Source: an uncultured Clostridia bacterium (GTDB lineage: Bacteria > Bacillota > Clostridia > Oscillospirales > Acutalibacteraceae). Taken from it: 23,724 nucleotides of DNA. Location: positions 1 to 23,724 of the forward strand of contig CALDHV010000066.1 in NCBI GenBank assembly GCA_937902305.1, given 5' to 3'. This document shows, piece by piece, positions 14,201-21,705 of the stretch (position 1 is the first letter of the stretch; the number at the start of each line of letters is the position of its first letter). The notes beneath the pieces were generated by a model that saw nothing but the letters and a program-made list of their open reading frames with translations, did no database searches and had not been told where the DNA came from. The position numbers and the translations under genes were made by a program.

Positions 14201-14934
14201 AAGCGGGCGCCCTGACACGTTTCGGCGTCTTCCGCAACTTGACGGGGAAGGATGTCCTGGACTCCATAGACGCAATGAAGAGAGAAATCGACAACTGTCA
14301 GATTCTGGCACTGAGCGGAGGCTTCTCTTCCGGCGATGAGCCGGACGGCAGCGGCAAATTCATTGCCAACGTCCTCAACAACGGCAGGATAGCCGAAGCC
14401 ATTCACTCACTGCTTGACCGGGGAGGTCTGATCCTCGGCATCTGCAACGGTTTCCAGGCCCTCGTAAAGAGCGGGCTTCTGCCATACGGACGCCTCGGGA
14501 TGGTCACCAAGGATTCTCCCACCCTTTTCCGCAACGATATCAACAGGCACGTTTCCCAAATGGTCACGACAAGAGTCGCTTCCGTCGCCTCCCCCTGGCT
14601 GGCTGGCATGAATGTGGGAGACCTGCACACCATCGCGGTAAGCCACGGTGAGGGCAAGTTCGTGGTAAACGAGGAATTGGCCGGACAGCTGTTCGAAAAC
14701 GGGCAAGTGGCGTTCCAGTATGTCGACCCGGTATCCGAAGAGCCGACCATGGAATCCCCTTACAACCCTAACGGTTCCTGCTATGCCATAGAAGGGATAC
14801 TCAGTCCGGACGGTCACATCCTGGGAAAGATGGGGCACAGCGAACGCTATGAGACAGGACTGTTCAGGAACATTAACGAAGAGCTCAGTCAACCGATCTT
14901 CGAAAATGCCGTCAAATATTTCACTTGGAAATGA
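11203..14934 (+). CDS. purL: Phosphoribosylformylglycinamidine (FGAM) synthase, single chain
   Basis: Converts FGAR to FGAM with glutamine and ATP. The 1243-residue single chain combines the N-terminal domain, two AIRS-like synthase halves and a C-terminal class I glutaminase. Visible: RDPTETELRILDTYWSDHCRH near residue 208, ETHNHPTEIEPFGGAATCLGG, GGKDSMSGTF, and in the glutaminase the nucleophile Cys in GICNGFQ and the His/Glu pair in GHSER near the end. The N-terminus (RIFVEKNDGFRVEAESLL) and overall length resemble the Firmicutes-type single-chain PurL (clade II, as in streptococci and clostridia) rather than the usual Bacteroides form. It starts seven bases after purE and ends one base before purC2. 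It is intact, with a plausible glutaminase site. Confidence 0.97.
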   Translation: MKNTTRIFVEKNDGFRVEAESLLGELNENLRLNIQGLRLVNVYDLEGFTDELLDKCRYSVFGETVTDTVTDSFPLEGKKYLAVEYIPGQFDQRASSAVDCVHLIEPSADVKIRSSRLIVFDDNISEGNLAAIRHYYINAVESREKDLSRLDLTEKADVKPVAILKGFTAMKEEELAGFCRQWGLAMNADDLREVVKYFSSEKRDPTETELRILDTYWSDHCRHTTFTTELTEITVDDSFIKSEIEDELGRFHDMREELGRGGKRLCLMELATIGARYLRSKGLLEDLERSEENNACSIFINVDVDGKDERWLLQFKNETHNHPTEIEPFGGAATCLGGAIRDPLSGRAYVYQAMRVTGAGDICKPVSETIPGKLPQKVITRKAAGGYSSYGNQIGLATTHVREIYHPGYVAKRLEVGAVAGAVKADNVRRESPVAGDVILLLGGRTGRDGIGGATGSSKEHTEESLETCGSEVQKGNAPEERKLQRLFRRPEVTRLIKKSNDFGAGGVSVAIGELSDGLDIYLDRVPVKYSGLNNTELAISESQERMAVVVEAKDVDEFKSYCASENIEVTHVADVTDSDRMKMFSGGELVADLKREFIDSAGATHYSKAAVGAVDDINPFCVRPAGGTLEERMCSVMSSENVASQKGLIEMFDSTIGRSTVLMPFGGMSQTTETQVSVQKIPTDGYTDTASIMAFGFNPCLSSWSPYHGAAYSVIEACSKVVAAGGDWKKMRFSYQEYFERMTKDPHSWGKPLSALLGALKMQTSLGLPSIGGKDSMSGTFEDISVPPTLIAFGITAVKASKVISPEFKWDGHRIYLIKHTPLANRMPDIGQLKSNWDFVHDRIESGTIVSGWAVGFGGVAEGLAKMSFGNAFGVKAGIREEELFDLSYGSIIVESTEELDFPSAILLGEVTDGEDGKFHINGESVSSDALFEAWSGRYSSVYPDRVAASGTGKVKLSAKDRSRRPAMKNATRIEKPVVYLPVFPGTNCDYDTAKAFRKAGALTRFGVFRNLTGKDVLDSIDAMKREIDNCQILALSGGFSSGDEPDGSGKFIANVLNNGRIAEAIHSLLDRGGLILGICNGFQALVKSGLLPYGRLGMVTKDSPTLFRNDINRHVSQMVTTRVASVASPWLAGMNVGDLHTIAVSHGEGKFVVNEELAGQLFENGQVAFQYVDPVSEEPTMESPYNPNGSCYAIEGILSPDGHILGKMGHSERYETGLFRNINEELSQPIFENAVKYFTWK

Positions 14935-14935
14935 T

Positions 14936-15628
14936 ATGGCCGGGAAAGTAATAATCGAGACAAAAACGCCGGGAGTGATTCTGTTGCATTTCACTGACGA
15001 GGCGTCCGCTTTCGGAGGCATAAAGAAAGCACGGATAAAGGAAAAGGGCATCTGCAACAGCCGGATTTCCGGAATTGCGTTCAAGGCTCTGGGAGATGCA
15101 GGCATAGCCAACCATTTCCTCAGGCAGGAGAATGAAAGGGATCTGGCGTGCATCAGGATAGAGCCTATTCCCCTTCAGGTGATTGTAAGGAACAGGCTCT
15201 CCGGCACAACTGCAAGAATGCTGGGCGTTGACAACGGGACAAAGATACCGAACACCGTGTATGAGTTGCGTTATCACTGCGCCGACCTTCACAACCCTAT
15301 GATAAACGATCACCACGCGGTCGCCCTGGGACTGGCCTCATATGATGACCTCGCCCGGATGTATGAACTCGCGGGAAAGGCGAATGAAGTCCTGAAGGGA
15401 CTGTTCCACAAAGCCGGGATAGAACTTATCGACCTCAAACTGAAATTCGGCAGGACAGAGGACGGGAAGATCATGATTGCCGATGAAATAAGCCCTGACA
15501 ACTGCCGCCTATGGGATGAAGCCGACGGGAGGATCCTGGACAAGGACCGTTTCCGCCACGACCTCAGCGATGTGACGGCATCTTATAAGGAAGTCATGAA
15601 ACGCCTGACAAAAGCCACGAAGCAATGA
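14936..15628 (+). CDS. purC: Second PurC (SAICAR synthetase-like) with altered N-terminal loop
   Basis: A 230-residue PurC-family protein of the common bacterial type. Conserved parts present include DEASAFGGIKKARIKEKG, the RNRLSGTTARMLG segment, HNPMINDHHAVALG, LIDLKLKFGR, and ADEISPDNCRLWD followed by DKDRFRHDL. What is unusual is the start: the normal first strand and GKAK loop, which holds ATP with two lysines, are reduced to MAGKVIIETKTPG, so one lysine and two loop residues are missing. An upstream ATG at 14906, inside purL, would add ten residues but not restore GKAK. It starts one base after purL and its stop overlaps the purF ATG (ATGA). It could be a working divergent enzyme or a paralogue with a new role, since the operon already has another purC. 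Confidence 0.88.
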   Translation: MAGKVIIETKTPGVILLHFTDEASAFGGIKKARIKEKGICNSRISGIAFKALGDAGIANHFLRQENERDLACIRIEPIPLQVIVRNRLSGTTARMLGVDNGTKIPNTVYELRYHCADLHNPMINDHHAVALGLASYDDLARMYELAGKANEVLKGLFHKAGIELIDLKLKFGRTEDGKIMIADEISPDNCRLWDEADGRILDKDRFRHDLSDVTASYKEVMKRLTKATKQ

Positions 15629-17007
15629 GTATCTTTGGAGTTTGCGGCGTGCAGAACGCCTCTCAAGTAATTTATTTCGGTCTCCACGCCCTGCAGCACA
15701 GGGGTCAGGAAGGAGCAGGTGTCGCCGTGTTCGACAACGAAGGCGTATGCCACAACCACCGCGGACTTGGTCTTGCCGGAGAAGTGTTCTCCAAAGGCAG
15801 GGTGATTGACATACCGGGGTCCCTGGGGATTGGAAGCACCCAGTATGCCAATGCCGCCAAAGGCGGTCTCGACAACGTCCAGCCGCTTTGTTTCCATCAC
15901 AAGTCCGGGGACATTGCGATAGCCGGAGAAGGTAACCTGATCAATGCCAGACAGTTGTCCGACTATCTTGAGGACAACGGATGTTTCTTCCACACCAGGA
16001 CTGACAGTGAGATCCTTGCCAACCTGATAAAGAAAGAAGGAAGGGAGGAAAGGATATTCCGTATCCAGAACGCACTCAATATGATGGAGGGGGGATTCGC
16101 TTACGTGATCCTTACCAAGAACCGCATATACGCCGCCCGCGACAAATACGGCATAAAGCCTCTGGCTCTCGGCCGTCTGGGGGACGGATGGGTCGTCAGC
16201 AGCGAGACCTGCGCATTCGAGCTCATAGGAGCCGAATATATCCGCGACGTGGAGCCGGGAGAGATTGTCACCCTTGACGTCCACGGCCTTCGCAGCACAA
16301 GATACTCGAACTTCCAGAAGCACAAGGTCTGCTCGATGGAATATATCTACATCGCCAGACCTGACAGCGACATCGACGGCTGCAACGTTCACAATTTCCG
16401 CAAGGAAGTCGGGCGGAGGCTTGCAAAGGAATGCCCCGCAGATGCGGACATCGTGGTAGGTGTCCCCGATTCCGGATTGAGCGCCGCAATGGGATACGCC
16501 GAGCAGAGCGGAATCCCATATGAAACGGGGCTCATCAAGAACCGTTATATAGCGAGGACCTTCATCCAACCCACACAGACAATGCGCGAGAAAAGCGTGC
16601 AGATGAAACTCTCTGCCGTGCGCAGCGTCGTTGCCGGGAAAAGGCTGGTGCTCGTGGACGATTCGATAGTCAGGGGGACAACCTGTCTCAAGATTGTGAA
16701 GCTCCTGCGTGCCGCAGGAGCCGCTGAGATCCACGTGCGAATAGCCAGTCCGATGATGAAACATCCCTGCTACTACGGGGTTGACACGTCAACGAGGGAA
16801 GAACTCCTCTGCTCGGACAGGGGGCTTGACGAGGCCTGCCGGATGATAGAGGCCGATTCCCTGGGATATGCCTCCTGTGAGACCTGCGTCGCTTCGACCA
16901 ACGGGTGCTCCGAACTATGCATGGCCTGCTTCAATGGGGAGTACCCGACTTCCCTCTATAAGTATGAGCCGGATCCTGAATTATTTGAAACGATAGAAAA
17001 CGACTGA
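15625..17007 (+). CDS. purF: Amidophosphoribosyltransferase PurF with degenerate glutaminase site
   Basis: PurF makes phosphoribosylamine from PRPP and glutamine, the committed step of purine synthesis. The 460-residue protein aligns along its length with the Bacillus-type enzyme: FGLHALQHRGQEGAG, DNVQPL, EYIYIARPDS, GLIKNRYIARTFIQP and the PRPP loop VDDSIVRGTT (344-353). The Fe-S cysteines of the Bacillus enzyme appear kept (Cys236, Cys382, Cys432, Cys435; Cys428 is extra or shifted). The glutaminase site is not: the protein begins MSIFGVCG where the family has a catalytic Cys after a short propeptide, so Met1 sits at the Cys1 position; the glutamine-binding HVRYAT reads STQYAN (Arg to Gln73); and the oxyanion HNGN reads GEGN (Asn to Glu102). 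Asp127 remains. There is no in-frame Cys start upstream. It is probably ammonia-dependent or partnered. Confidence 0.93.
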   Translation: MSIFGVCGVQNASQVIYFGLHALQHRGQEGAGVAVFDNEGVCHNHRGLGLAGEVFSKGRVIDIPGSLGIGSTQYANAAKGGLDNVQPLCFHHKSGDIAIAGEGNLINARQLSDYLEDNGCFFHTRTDSEILANLIKKEGREERIFRIQNALNMMEGGFAYVILTKNRIYAARDKYGIKPLALGRLGDGWVVSSETCAFELIGAEYIRDVEPGEIVTLDVHGLRSTRYSNFQKHKVCSMEYIYIARPDSDIDGCNVHNFRKEVGRRLAKECPADADIVVGVPDSGLSAAMGYAEQSGIPYETGLIKNRYIARTFIQPTQTMREKSVQMKLSAVRSVVAGKRLVLVDDSIVRGTTCLKIVKLLRAAGAAEIHVRIASPMMKHPCYYGVDTSTREELLCSDRGLDEACRMIEADSLGYASCETCVASTNGCSELCMACFNGEYPTSLYKYEPDPELFETIEND

Positions 17008-17013
17008 AGAAAT

Positions 17014-18045
17014 ATGGCAGTTACTTATGAAAAAGCGGGAGTGAATCTCGAAGCCGGCTACGAAGTCGTGAGCCGCATCAAAAAGCACGTAGCCTCTACC
17101 AGACGCCCCGGCATGATGGGAGGTATAGGTTCATTCGGCGGAATGTTCGACCTCTCCGCCCTCGGCATAAAGGAGCCTGTGCTCGTCAGCGGCACTGACG
17201 GAGTCGGCACGAAACTCAAGATTGCCTTCGCTATGGACAAGCACGACACTGTAGGCATCGATGCCGTTGCAATGTGCGTCAATGACGTACTTGCACAGGG
17301 GGCGGAGCCTCTTATCTTCCTTGATTACGTAGCTGTAGGCCACAATGAACCGGCAAAGGTGGAAGCCATTGTCGCCGGCGTGGCAGAAGGATGCAGGCAG
17401 GCCGGATGCGCCCTCGTCGGTGGCGAAACTGCCGAGATGCCCGGAATGTATGAAGGCGGAGAATATGATATCGCCGGGTACACGACAGGGGTCGTTGAGA
17501 AGAGCAGACTCATAGACGGAAGCAAAGTCTCCGAAGGTGACGTGCTCGTTGGAATCGCATCCACGGGAGTCCACTCCAACGGGTTTAGCCTTGTCCGCAA
17601 GGTAATCGCCGATGCCGGACTGTCTTACACGGATGAGATTGCCGAATTCGGTGGACGCCGCCTTGGAGACGTGCTTCTGACCCCGACAAGGATTTATGTC
17701 AAGCAGGTACTGGACGTCATCCGCAACTGCGACGTCCACGGAGTCGCCCATATCACAGGTGGCGGATTTGATGAAAACATCCCCCGCATTCTCAAGGACG
17801 GACAGGGGATCGAAATCCGCGAAGGCTCGTGGGAAATCCTGCCCGTATTCAAATGTCTGGAGAAATGGGGAGGAATCCCTCACCGCGAAATGTTCAACAT
17901 TTTCAATATGGGCATCGGTATGGTCCTGGCAGTTGACGGCTCGGAAGCCGACAAGGTCATTTCCATCCTTGAATCCCACGGAGAGAAGGCATCCGTAATC
18001 GGGCGCATCACAGGCACTCCCGGAGTAAACATCATAATGAAATGA
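17014..18045 (+). CDS. purM: Phosphoribosylaminoimidazole (AIR) synthetase
   Basis: PurM closes the imidazole ring, converting FGAM to AIR with ATP in the cytoplasm. The 343-residue protein is normal in length and shows the AIRS hallmarks: VSGTDGVGTKLKIAF, the VGIDAVAMCVNDVLAQGAEP stretch, GGETAEMPGMY, DIAGYTTGVVEK, STGVHSNGFSLVRK, HITGGGFDENIPR and MFNIFNMGIGM. It starts six bases after purF with no Shine-Dalgarno sequence, and its last codons overlap the purN start as ATGA. It uses the FGAM made by PurL three genes upstream. Confidence 0.98.
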   Translation: MAVTYEKAGVNLEAGYEVVSRIKKHVASTRRPGMMGGIGSFGGMFDLSALGIKEPVLVSGTDGVGTKLKIAFAMDKHDTVGIDAVAMCVNDVLAQGAEPLIFLDYVAVGHNEPAKVEAIVAGVAEGCRQAGCALVGGETAEMPGMYEGGEYDIAGYTTGVVEKSRLIDGSKVSEGDVLVGIASTGVHSNGFSLVRKVIADAGLSYTDEIAEFGGRRLGDVLLTPTRIYVKQVLDVIRNCDVHGVAHITGGGFDENIPRILKDGQGIEIREGSWEILPVFKCLEKWGGIPHREMFNIFNMGIGMVLAVDGSEADKVISILESHGEKASVIGRITGTPGVNIIMK

Positions 18046-18599
18046 AGAAACTCGCTGTATTCGCAAGCGGAAGCGGAAGCAATTACGAAGCAATCGCGGC
18101 AGCCTGCGCCGACGGACGCATAAAAGCCGTGGTCGCGCTTCTAGTCTGCGACCATCCTGACGCATATGTTCTTGAAAGGGCAAAGCGCTTCGGCACGCCC
18201 ACTTTCGTGTTTTCGCCGAAGAGCTACGCCTCGAAAGCCGATTTCGAGCGTGAGATAGCGGACAGGATGGACGCGGAAGGCATCGACCTCATTTGCCTCG
18301 CAGGCTATATGCGCATAATAGGAGACGTACTCCTGTCACGATACGGAGGGCGTATCATCAACATACACCCTTCCCTGCTGCCCGCTTTCAAAGGCACACA
18401 CGCCGTAGAGCAGGCTGTGGAATACGGAGTCAAGGTCTATGGCATCACCATACACTGGGTGGACGAATCGCTTGACGGAGGCCGGATAATAGCACAACGG
18501 GCATTCGAATACGACGGGGCCGACCCTGCCGAGGTCCATCGCCTCGGTCAGGTCATCGAGCACCAGCTTTATGTCGAAACCATCAACCGTATCCTGTAG
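18042..18599 (+). CDS. purN: Phosphoribosylglycinamide (GAR) formyltransferase
   Basis: PurN transfers a formyl group from 10-formyltetrahydrofolate to GAR. The 185-residue protein has LAVFASGSGSNYEAI at the N-terminus, LAGYMRIIG, the catalytic Asn/His in INIHPSLLPAFKG, and the catalytic Asp in VDESLDGGRII, all intact. It overlaps purM by four bases. Its last codons (Arg-Ile-Leu-stop) form the first bases of the 79-bp repeat that fills the gap to purH, so the gene's end may have been captured or altered by the repeat; the length is near normal. Confidence 0.97.
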   Translation: MKKLAVFASGSGSNYEAIAAACADGRIKAVVALLVCDHPDAYVLERAKRFGTPTFVFSPKSYASKADFEREIADRMDAEGIDLICLAGYMRIIGDVLLSRYGGRIINIHPSLLPAFKGTHAVEQAVEYGVKVYGITIHWVDESLDGGRIIAQRAFEYDGADPAEVHRLGQVIEHQLYVETINRIL

Positions 18600-18786
18600 T
18601 CCCAGGGGTACTTCTCCCTGGTTTGATGAGCATCTGGATTCTTTGATATTTTGTAACTTACAATCAGGTATCCTGTAGTCCCAGGGGGTACTTCTCCCTG
18701 GTTTGATGAGCACCTGGATTCTTTGATATTTTGTAACTTACAATCAGGTATCCTGTAGTCCCAGGGGTACTTCTCCCTGGTTTAAT
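18589..18786. repeat. 79/80-bp tandem repeat between purN and purH
   Basis: Units start at 18589, 18668 and 18748. The first two are full copies, which differ by one inserted G and one base change; the third is cut after about 35 bases. Each unit carries CCAGGG and CCCTGG arms around an 8- or 9-base loop, a small hairpin. The first copy begins inside the purN stop region. With the hairpin at 18743-18814 it fills the 249-base gap between purN and purH; no gene is seen there. Confidence 0.93.
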
Positions 18787-18814
18787 GTACCCCTGGGACT
18801 ACAGGATACCTGAT
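18743..18814. repeat. 28-bp perfect inverted repeat ahead of purH
   Basis: The arms at 18743-18770 and 18787-18814 are exact reverse complements, with a 16-base loop. The left arm is the start of the third tandem unit; the right arm is the same sequence inverted. The large hairpin and the small CCAGGG/CCCTGG hairpin inside it (one arm in the loop) exclude each other. No T-run follows, so it does not look like a standard terminator. Confidence 0.92.
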
Positions 18815-18848
18815 AGAACAGAAAATAAAAATTGTAATTATTAAAGAT

Positions 18849-20393
18849 ATGGAGAAAAACAAAAAAAGAGCACTGGTCAGCGTAAGCGACAAAACCGGCC
18901 TTGTAGAATTCGTCAAGGGCCTTCAAGCCCTGGACTGGGAGATAATCGCGACCGGCGGAACGCAGAAACTGCTTGAGGCAAACGGAGTGAAAACCATCGG
19001 CATCAGTGAGGTGACCGGCTTCCCCGAAATCTGCGACGGCCGCGTCAAGACCCTGCATCCGAAGGTCCACGGAGGCATCCTGGCCCGCAGGGACATCCCC
19101 GAGCATATGGCCACACTGAAAGAGAACGGCATCGAGACCATCGAACTCGTCTGCGTCAACCTGTACCCTTTCAAACAAACCATAGCCAAGCCCGACGTCA
19201 CCCTGGAGGATGCGATAGAGAACATAGACATAGGCGGTCCGTCAATGGTCCGCAGCGCTGCGAAGAACTGGAAGGATGTCAACATAGTATGCGATCCTGC
19301 GGACTACGGCACCGTATTGGACGAACTCCGCAACAATGGTTGGACCTCGGATGAAACCCGCCTGAAACTCAGCGCCAAGGCATACACCCATACTGCGGAA
19401 TACGACATTATGATAGCCACATATATGAGGAAACAGGCCGGCCTGAACGAGAAACTCTTCCTTGAATACGACCTGAAGCAGGGACTCCGCTATGGGGAGA
19501 ATCCGCACCAGGATGCCAAGTTCTTTGCCGCCCTGGACCCGGCGCCGTATTCTCTTGCTTTTGCAAGACAGATTCAGGGAAAAGAATTGAGTTACAACAA
19601 CATCCAGGATGCCAATGCAGCACTTAACGTAGTGAGGGACTTCGAGGAGCCGTTCTGCGTAGCCCTCAAGCACATGAACCCCTGCGGAGCGGCTGTCGGG
19701 AAGACCATAGAAGAAGCCTGGCAGGCTGCATATGAGGCTGACAAGGTAAGCATCTACGGAGGGATAGTGGCCGTGAACAGGCCGCTTACTGCAGAAGTCG
19801 CAGCCGGGATGAAACCGATATTCCTCGAAATAGTCATAGCCCCGTCATATACTCCGGAAGCTCTCGAAATACTTTCCTCAAAGAAGAACCTCAGGGTGCT
19901 GGAAGTCGATATGACAAGGTCCGCGGCCCCGGTTCCCCAGTTCATCAGCGTCAACGGCGGAATGCTGGCACAGCAGCTTGACACTCAGATAGAGACCGTA
20001 ACTGAAGATATGTGCGTGACGAAAACCAAGCCCTCACAGGGTCAGCTCTCCGACCTCAACTTCGGTTGGAAGATTGTCAAACACGTGAAATCCAATGCAA
20101 TCGCAGTAGTGAAGGACAATCACACGATTGGAATCGGCGCCGGACAGACCAACAGGGTCGGTTCCGCTGAAATAGCCCTGAAACAGGCTCAAGATGCAGG
20201 ATTCACGGAAGGTCTCGTGCTCGCTTCTGACGGTTTTCTGCCTTTCGGCGACACCGTCGAACTCGCGGCAAGATACGGAGTCTCAGCCATCGTGCAACCC
20301 GGAGGAAGCATACGCGACGAAGAGAGCATACAGAAAGCCGACGAACTTGGCATCACAATGATGTTCACCGGAGTAAGGCATTTCAAACATTGA
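18849..20393 (+). CDS. purH: Bifunctional AICAR transformylase / IMP cyclohydrolase
   Basis: PurH carries out the last two steps to IMP. The 514-residue protein has the N-terminal cyclohydrolase domain (RALVSVSDKTGLVEF, IIATGGTQKLLE, the DGRVKTLHPKVHGGILARR block, NIDIGGPSMVRSAAKN) and the C-terminal transformylase domain with the catalytic Lys-His in ALKHMNPCGAAVG, LRYGENPHQ, and the end segment FLPFGDTVELAARYGV followed by GGSIRDEE. It is intact and of normal length. It follows the repeat/hairpin block rather than being packed against purN like the rest of the operon, so it may be regulated separately. An AT-rich stretch precedes ATG 18849 with no Shine-Dalgarno sequence. Confidence 0.98.
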   Translation: MEKNKKRALVSVSDKTGLVEFVKGLQALDWEIIATGGTQKLLEANGVKTIGISEVTGFPEICDGRVKTLHPKVHGGILARRDIPEHMATLKENGIETIELVCVNLYPFKQTIAKPDVTLEDAIENIDIGGPSMVRSAAKNWKDVNIVCDPADYGTVLDELRNNGWTSDETRLKLSAKAYTHTAEYDIMIATYMRKQAGLNEKLFLEYDLKQGLRYGENPHQDAKFFAALDPAPYSLAFARQIQGKELSYNNIQDANAALNVVRDFEEPFCVALKHMNPCGAAVGKTIEEAWQAAYEADKVSIYGGIVAVNRPLTAEVAAGMKPIFLEIVIAPSYTPEALEILSSKKNLRVLEVDMTRSAAPVPQFISVNGGMLAQQLDTQIETVTEDMCVTKTKPSQGQLSDLNFGWKIVKHVKSNAIAVVKDNHTIGIGAGQTNRVGSAEIALKQAQDAGFTEGLVLASDGFLPFGDTVELAARYGVSAIVQPGGSIRDEESIQKADELGITMMFTGVRHFKH

Positions 20394-20397
20394 TGAT

Positions 20398-21687
20398 ATG
20401 AAAAAAGTCCTTGTAATAGGCGGAGGGGGTCGCGAGCACGCAATTGTTGATGCACTCAGCCGCTCACCTCTGGTTGGAAAGATCTATTGCGCTCCCGGCA
20501 ACGCCGGGATTGCACGTCAGGCGGAATGTGTTGCCATCAAAGATACTGAAGTCAGGAAGCTGAAGGAATTCGCCATCTCGGAAGGTATTGACCTCACCGT
20601 AGTGGGGCCTGAAGCCTCCCTGGCAGCGGGAATAGTTGATTCCTTCCGTGCAGCCGGGCTCAGGATCTTCGGACATACGAAATCCGCCACCCGCATCGAA
20701 AGCAGCAAGGAATTCGCAAAGGAACTGATGCAGAGGTACGGCATTCCCACTGCCGCCTACAGAAGCTTCACCGATTACGGGGAGGCAATGGACTATGTCA
20801 GTTCCCGCCCCTTCCCCGCCGTTCTCAAATATGACGGTCTTGCTGCGGGTAAGGGCGTCGTTATAGCAATGAATCCCGAAGAAGCCGGGAACGCACTGAA
20901 GGATATGCTCCTTGATGAGACCTTCGGCAAGGGCAAGGTCGTTGTGGAGGAATGGCTTGAAGGTCCTGAATTCTCGTTCATGGCCTTCGTTGACGGCTCC
21001 GATGTGTACCCTATGCCCCTGTCTCAGGACCACAAACGTGCATTCGACGGGGATAAAGGTCCGAATACCGGAGGCATGGGTGCATATACCCACCTGCCTT
21101 TCATCACTGACGATGACAGGGAATTCGCTCTGCACAACATCCTCCAAAAGGCTGCGGACGCGATGGTTGCAGAGGGCTGCCCTCTCTCCGGCGTTTTGTA
21201 CGGAGGACTTATGAAAACCGCCGACGGCATAAAGGTAATAGAGTTCAATGCCAGGTTCGGAGACCCGGAGACCGAGGTGGTTCTACCGCTTCTGGAATCC
21301 GACATCTTCGACATATTCGACAGCATAGCCGGGAATTGCGGCAATGACTGCCCTGAAAGGGAAAGTGAGGGGAGGAAACTTCTGAAGTGGTCCGACGACG
21401 TCACTCTGGGTGTCGTATTGGCCTCACTCGGATATCCGGGGCACTATGAGAAAGGTGCAGAAATCAAAATCAGGGAATCTGTTCCTGACACTTTCATATA
21501 TCATATGGGAACGGCCTTCAGGGACGGTCACCTTGTCACATCAGGAGGACGCGTAATCATGTGCGTAGCCAGGGCGTCCGAACTGACTGATGCAAAGTCT
21601 GCCGCCTACGCCTGCGTCGGAAACATCGACTGCGACAATCTCTTCCACAGGAATGACATTGCACACTGGGCATTGAAGGGAAAATGA
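20398..21687 (+). CDS. purD: Phosphoribosylamine-glycine ligase
   Basis: PurD joins glycine to phosphoribosylamine, the second step of the pathway, directly using the unstable product of PurF. The 429-residue ATP-grasp protein has VLVIGGGGREHAI at the N-terminus, FPAVLKYDGLAAGKGVV, SQDHKRAFDGDKGPNTGGMG, and EFNARFGDPETEVVLPLL, all expected. It begins four bases after the purH stop with no Shine-Dalgarno sequence. It is the last pur gene of the cluster; the lipoprotein gene follows 18 bases later and may be co-transcribed. Confidence 0.98.
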   Translation: MKKVLVIGGGGREHAIVDALSRSPLVGKIYCAPGNAGIARQAECVAIKDTEVRKLKEFAISEGIDLTVVGPEASLAAGIVDSFRAAGLRIFGHTKSATRIESSKEFAKELMQRYGIPTAAYRSFTDYGEAMDYVSSRPFPAVLKYDGLAAGKGVVIAMNPEEAGNALKDMLLDETFGKGKVVVEEWLEGPEFSFMAFVDGSDVYPMPLSQDHKRAFDGDKGPNTGGMGAYTHLPFITDDDREFALHNILQKAADAMVAEGCPLSGVLYGGLMKTADGIKVIEFNARFGDPETEVVLPLLESDIFDIFDSIAGNCGNDCPERESEGRKLLKWSDDVTLGVVLASLGYPGHYEKGAEIKIRESVPDTFIYHMGTAFRDGHLVTSGGRVIMCVARASELTDAKSAAYACVGNIDCDNLFHRNDIAHWALKGK

Positions 21688-21705
21688 GCATTGCCTTTGT
21701 CAAGT

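Noticed and set aside
14849..14935. Longest open frame of the second purC starting at 14849
   Set aside because: It would overlap purL by 86 bases without adding family-like residues; ATG 14936, one base after the purL stop, fits the operon spacing.
18589..18814. CRISPR array
   Set aside because: The units are contiguous 79/80-bp repeats with no variable spacers, there are fewer than three full copies, and no cas genes are nearby.
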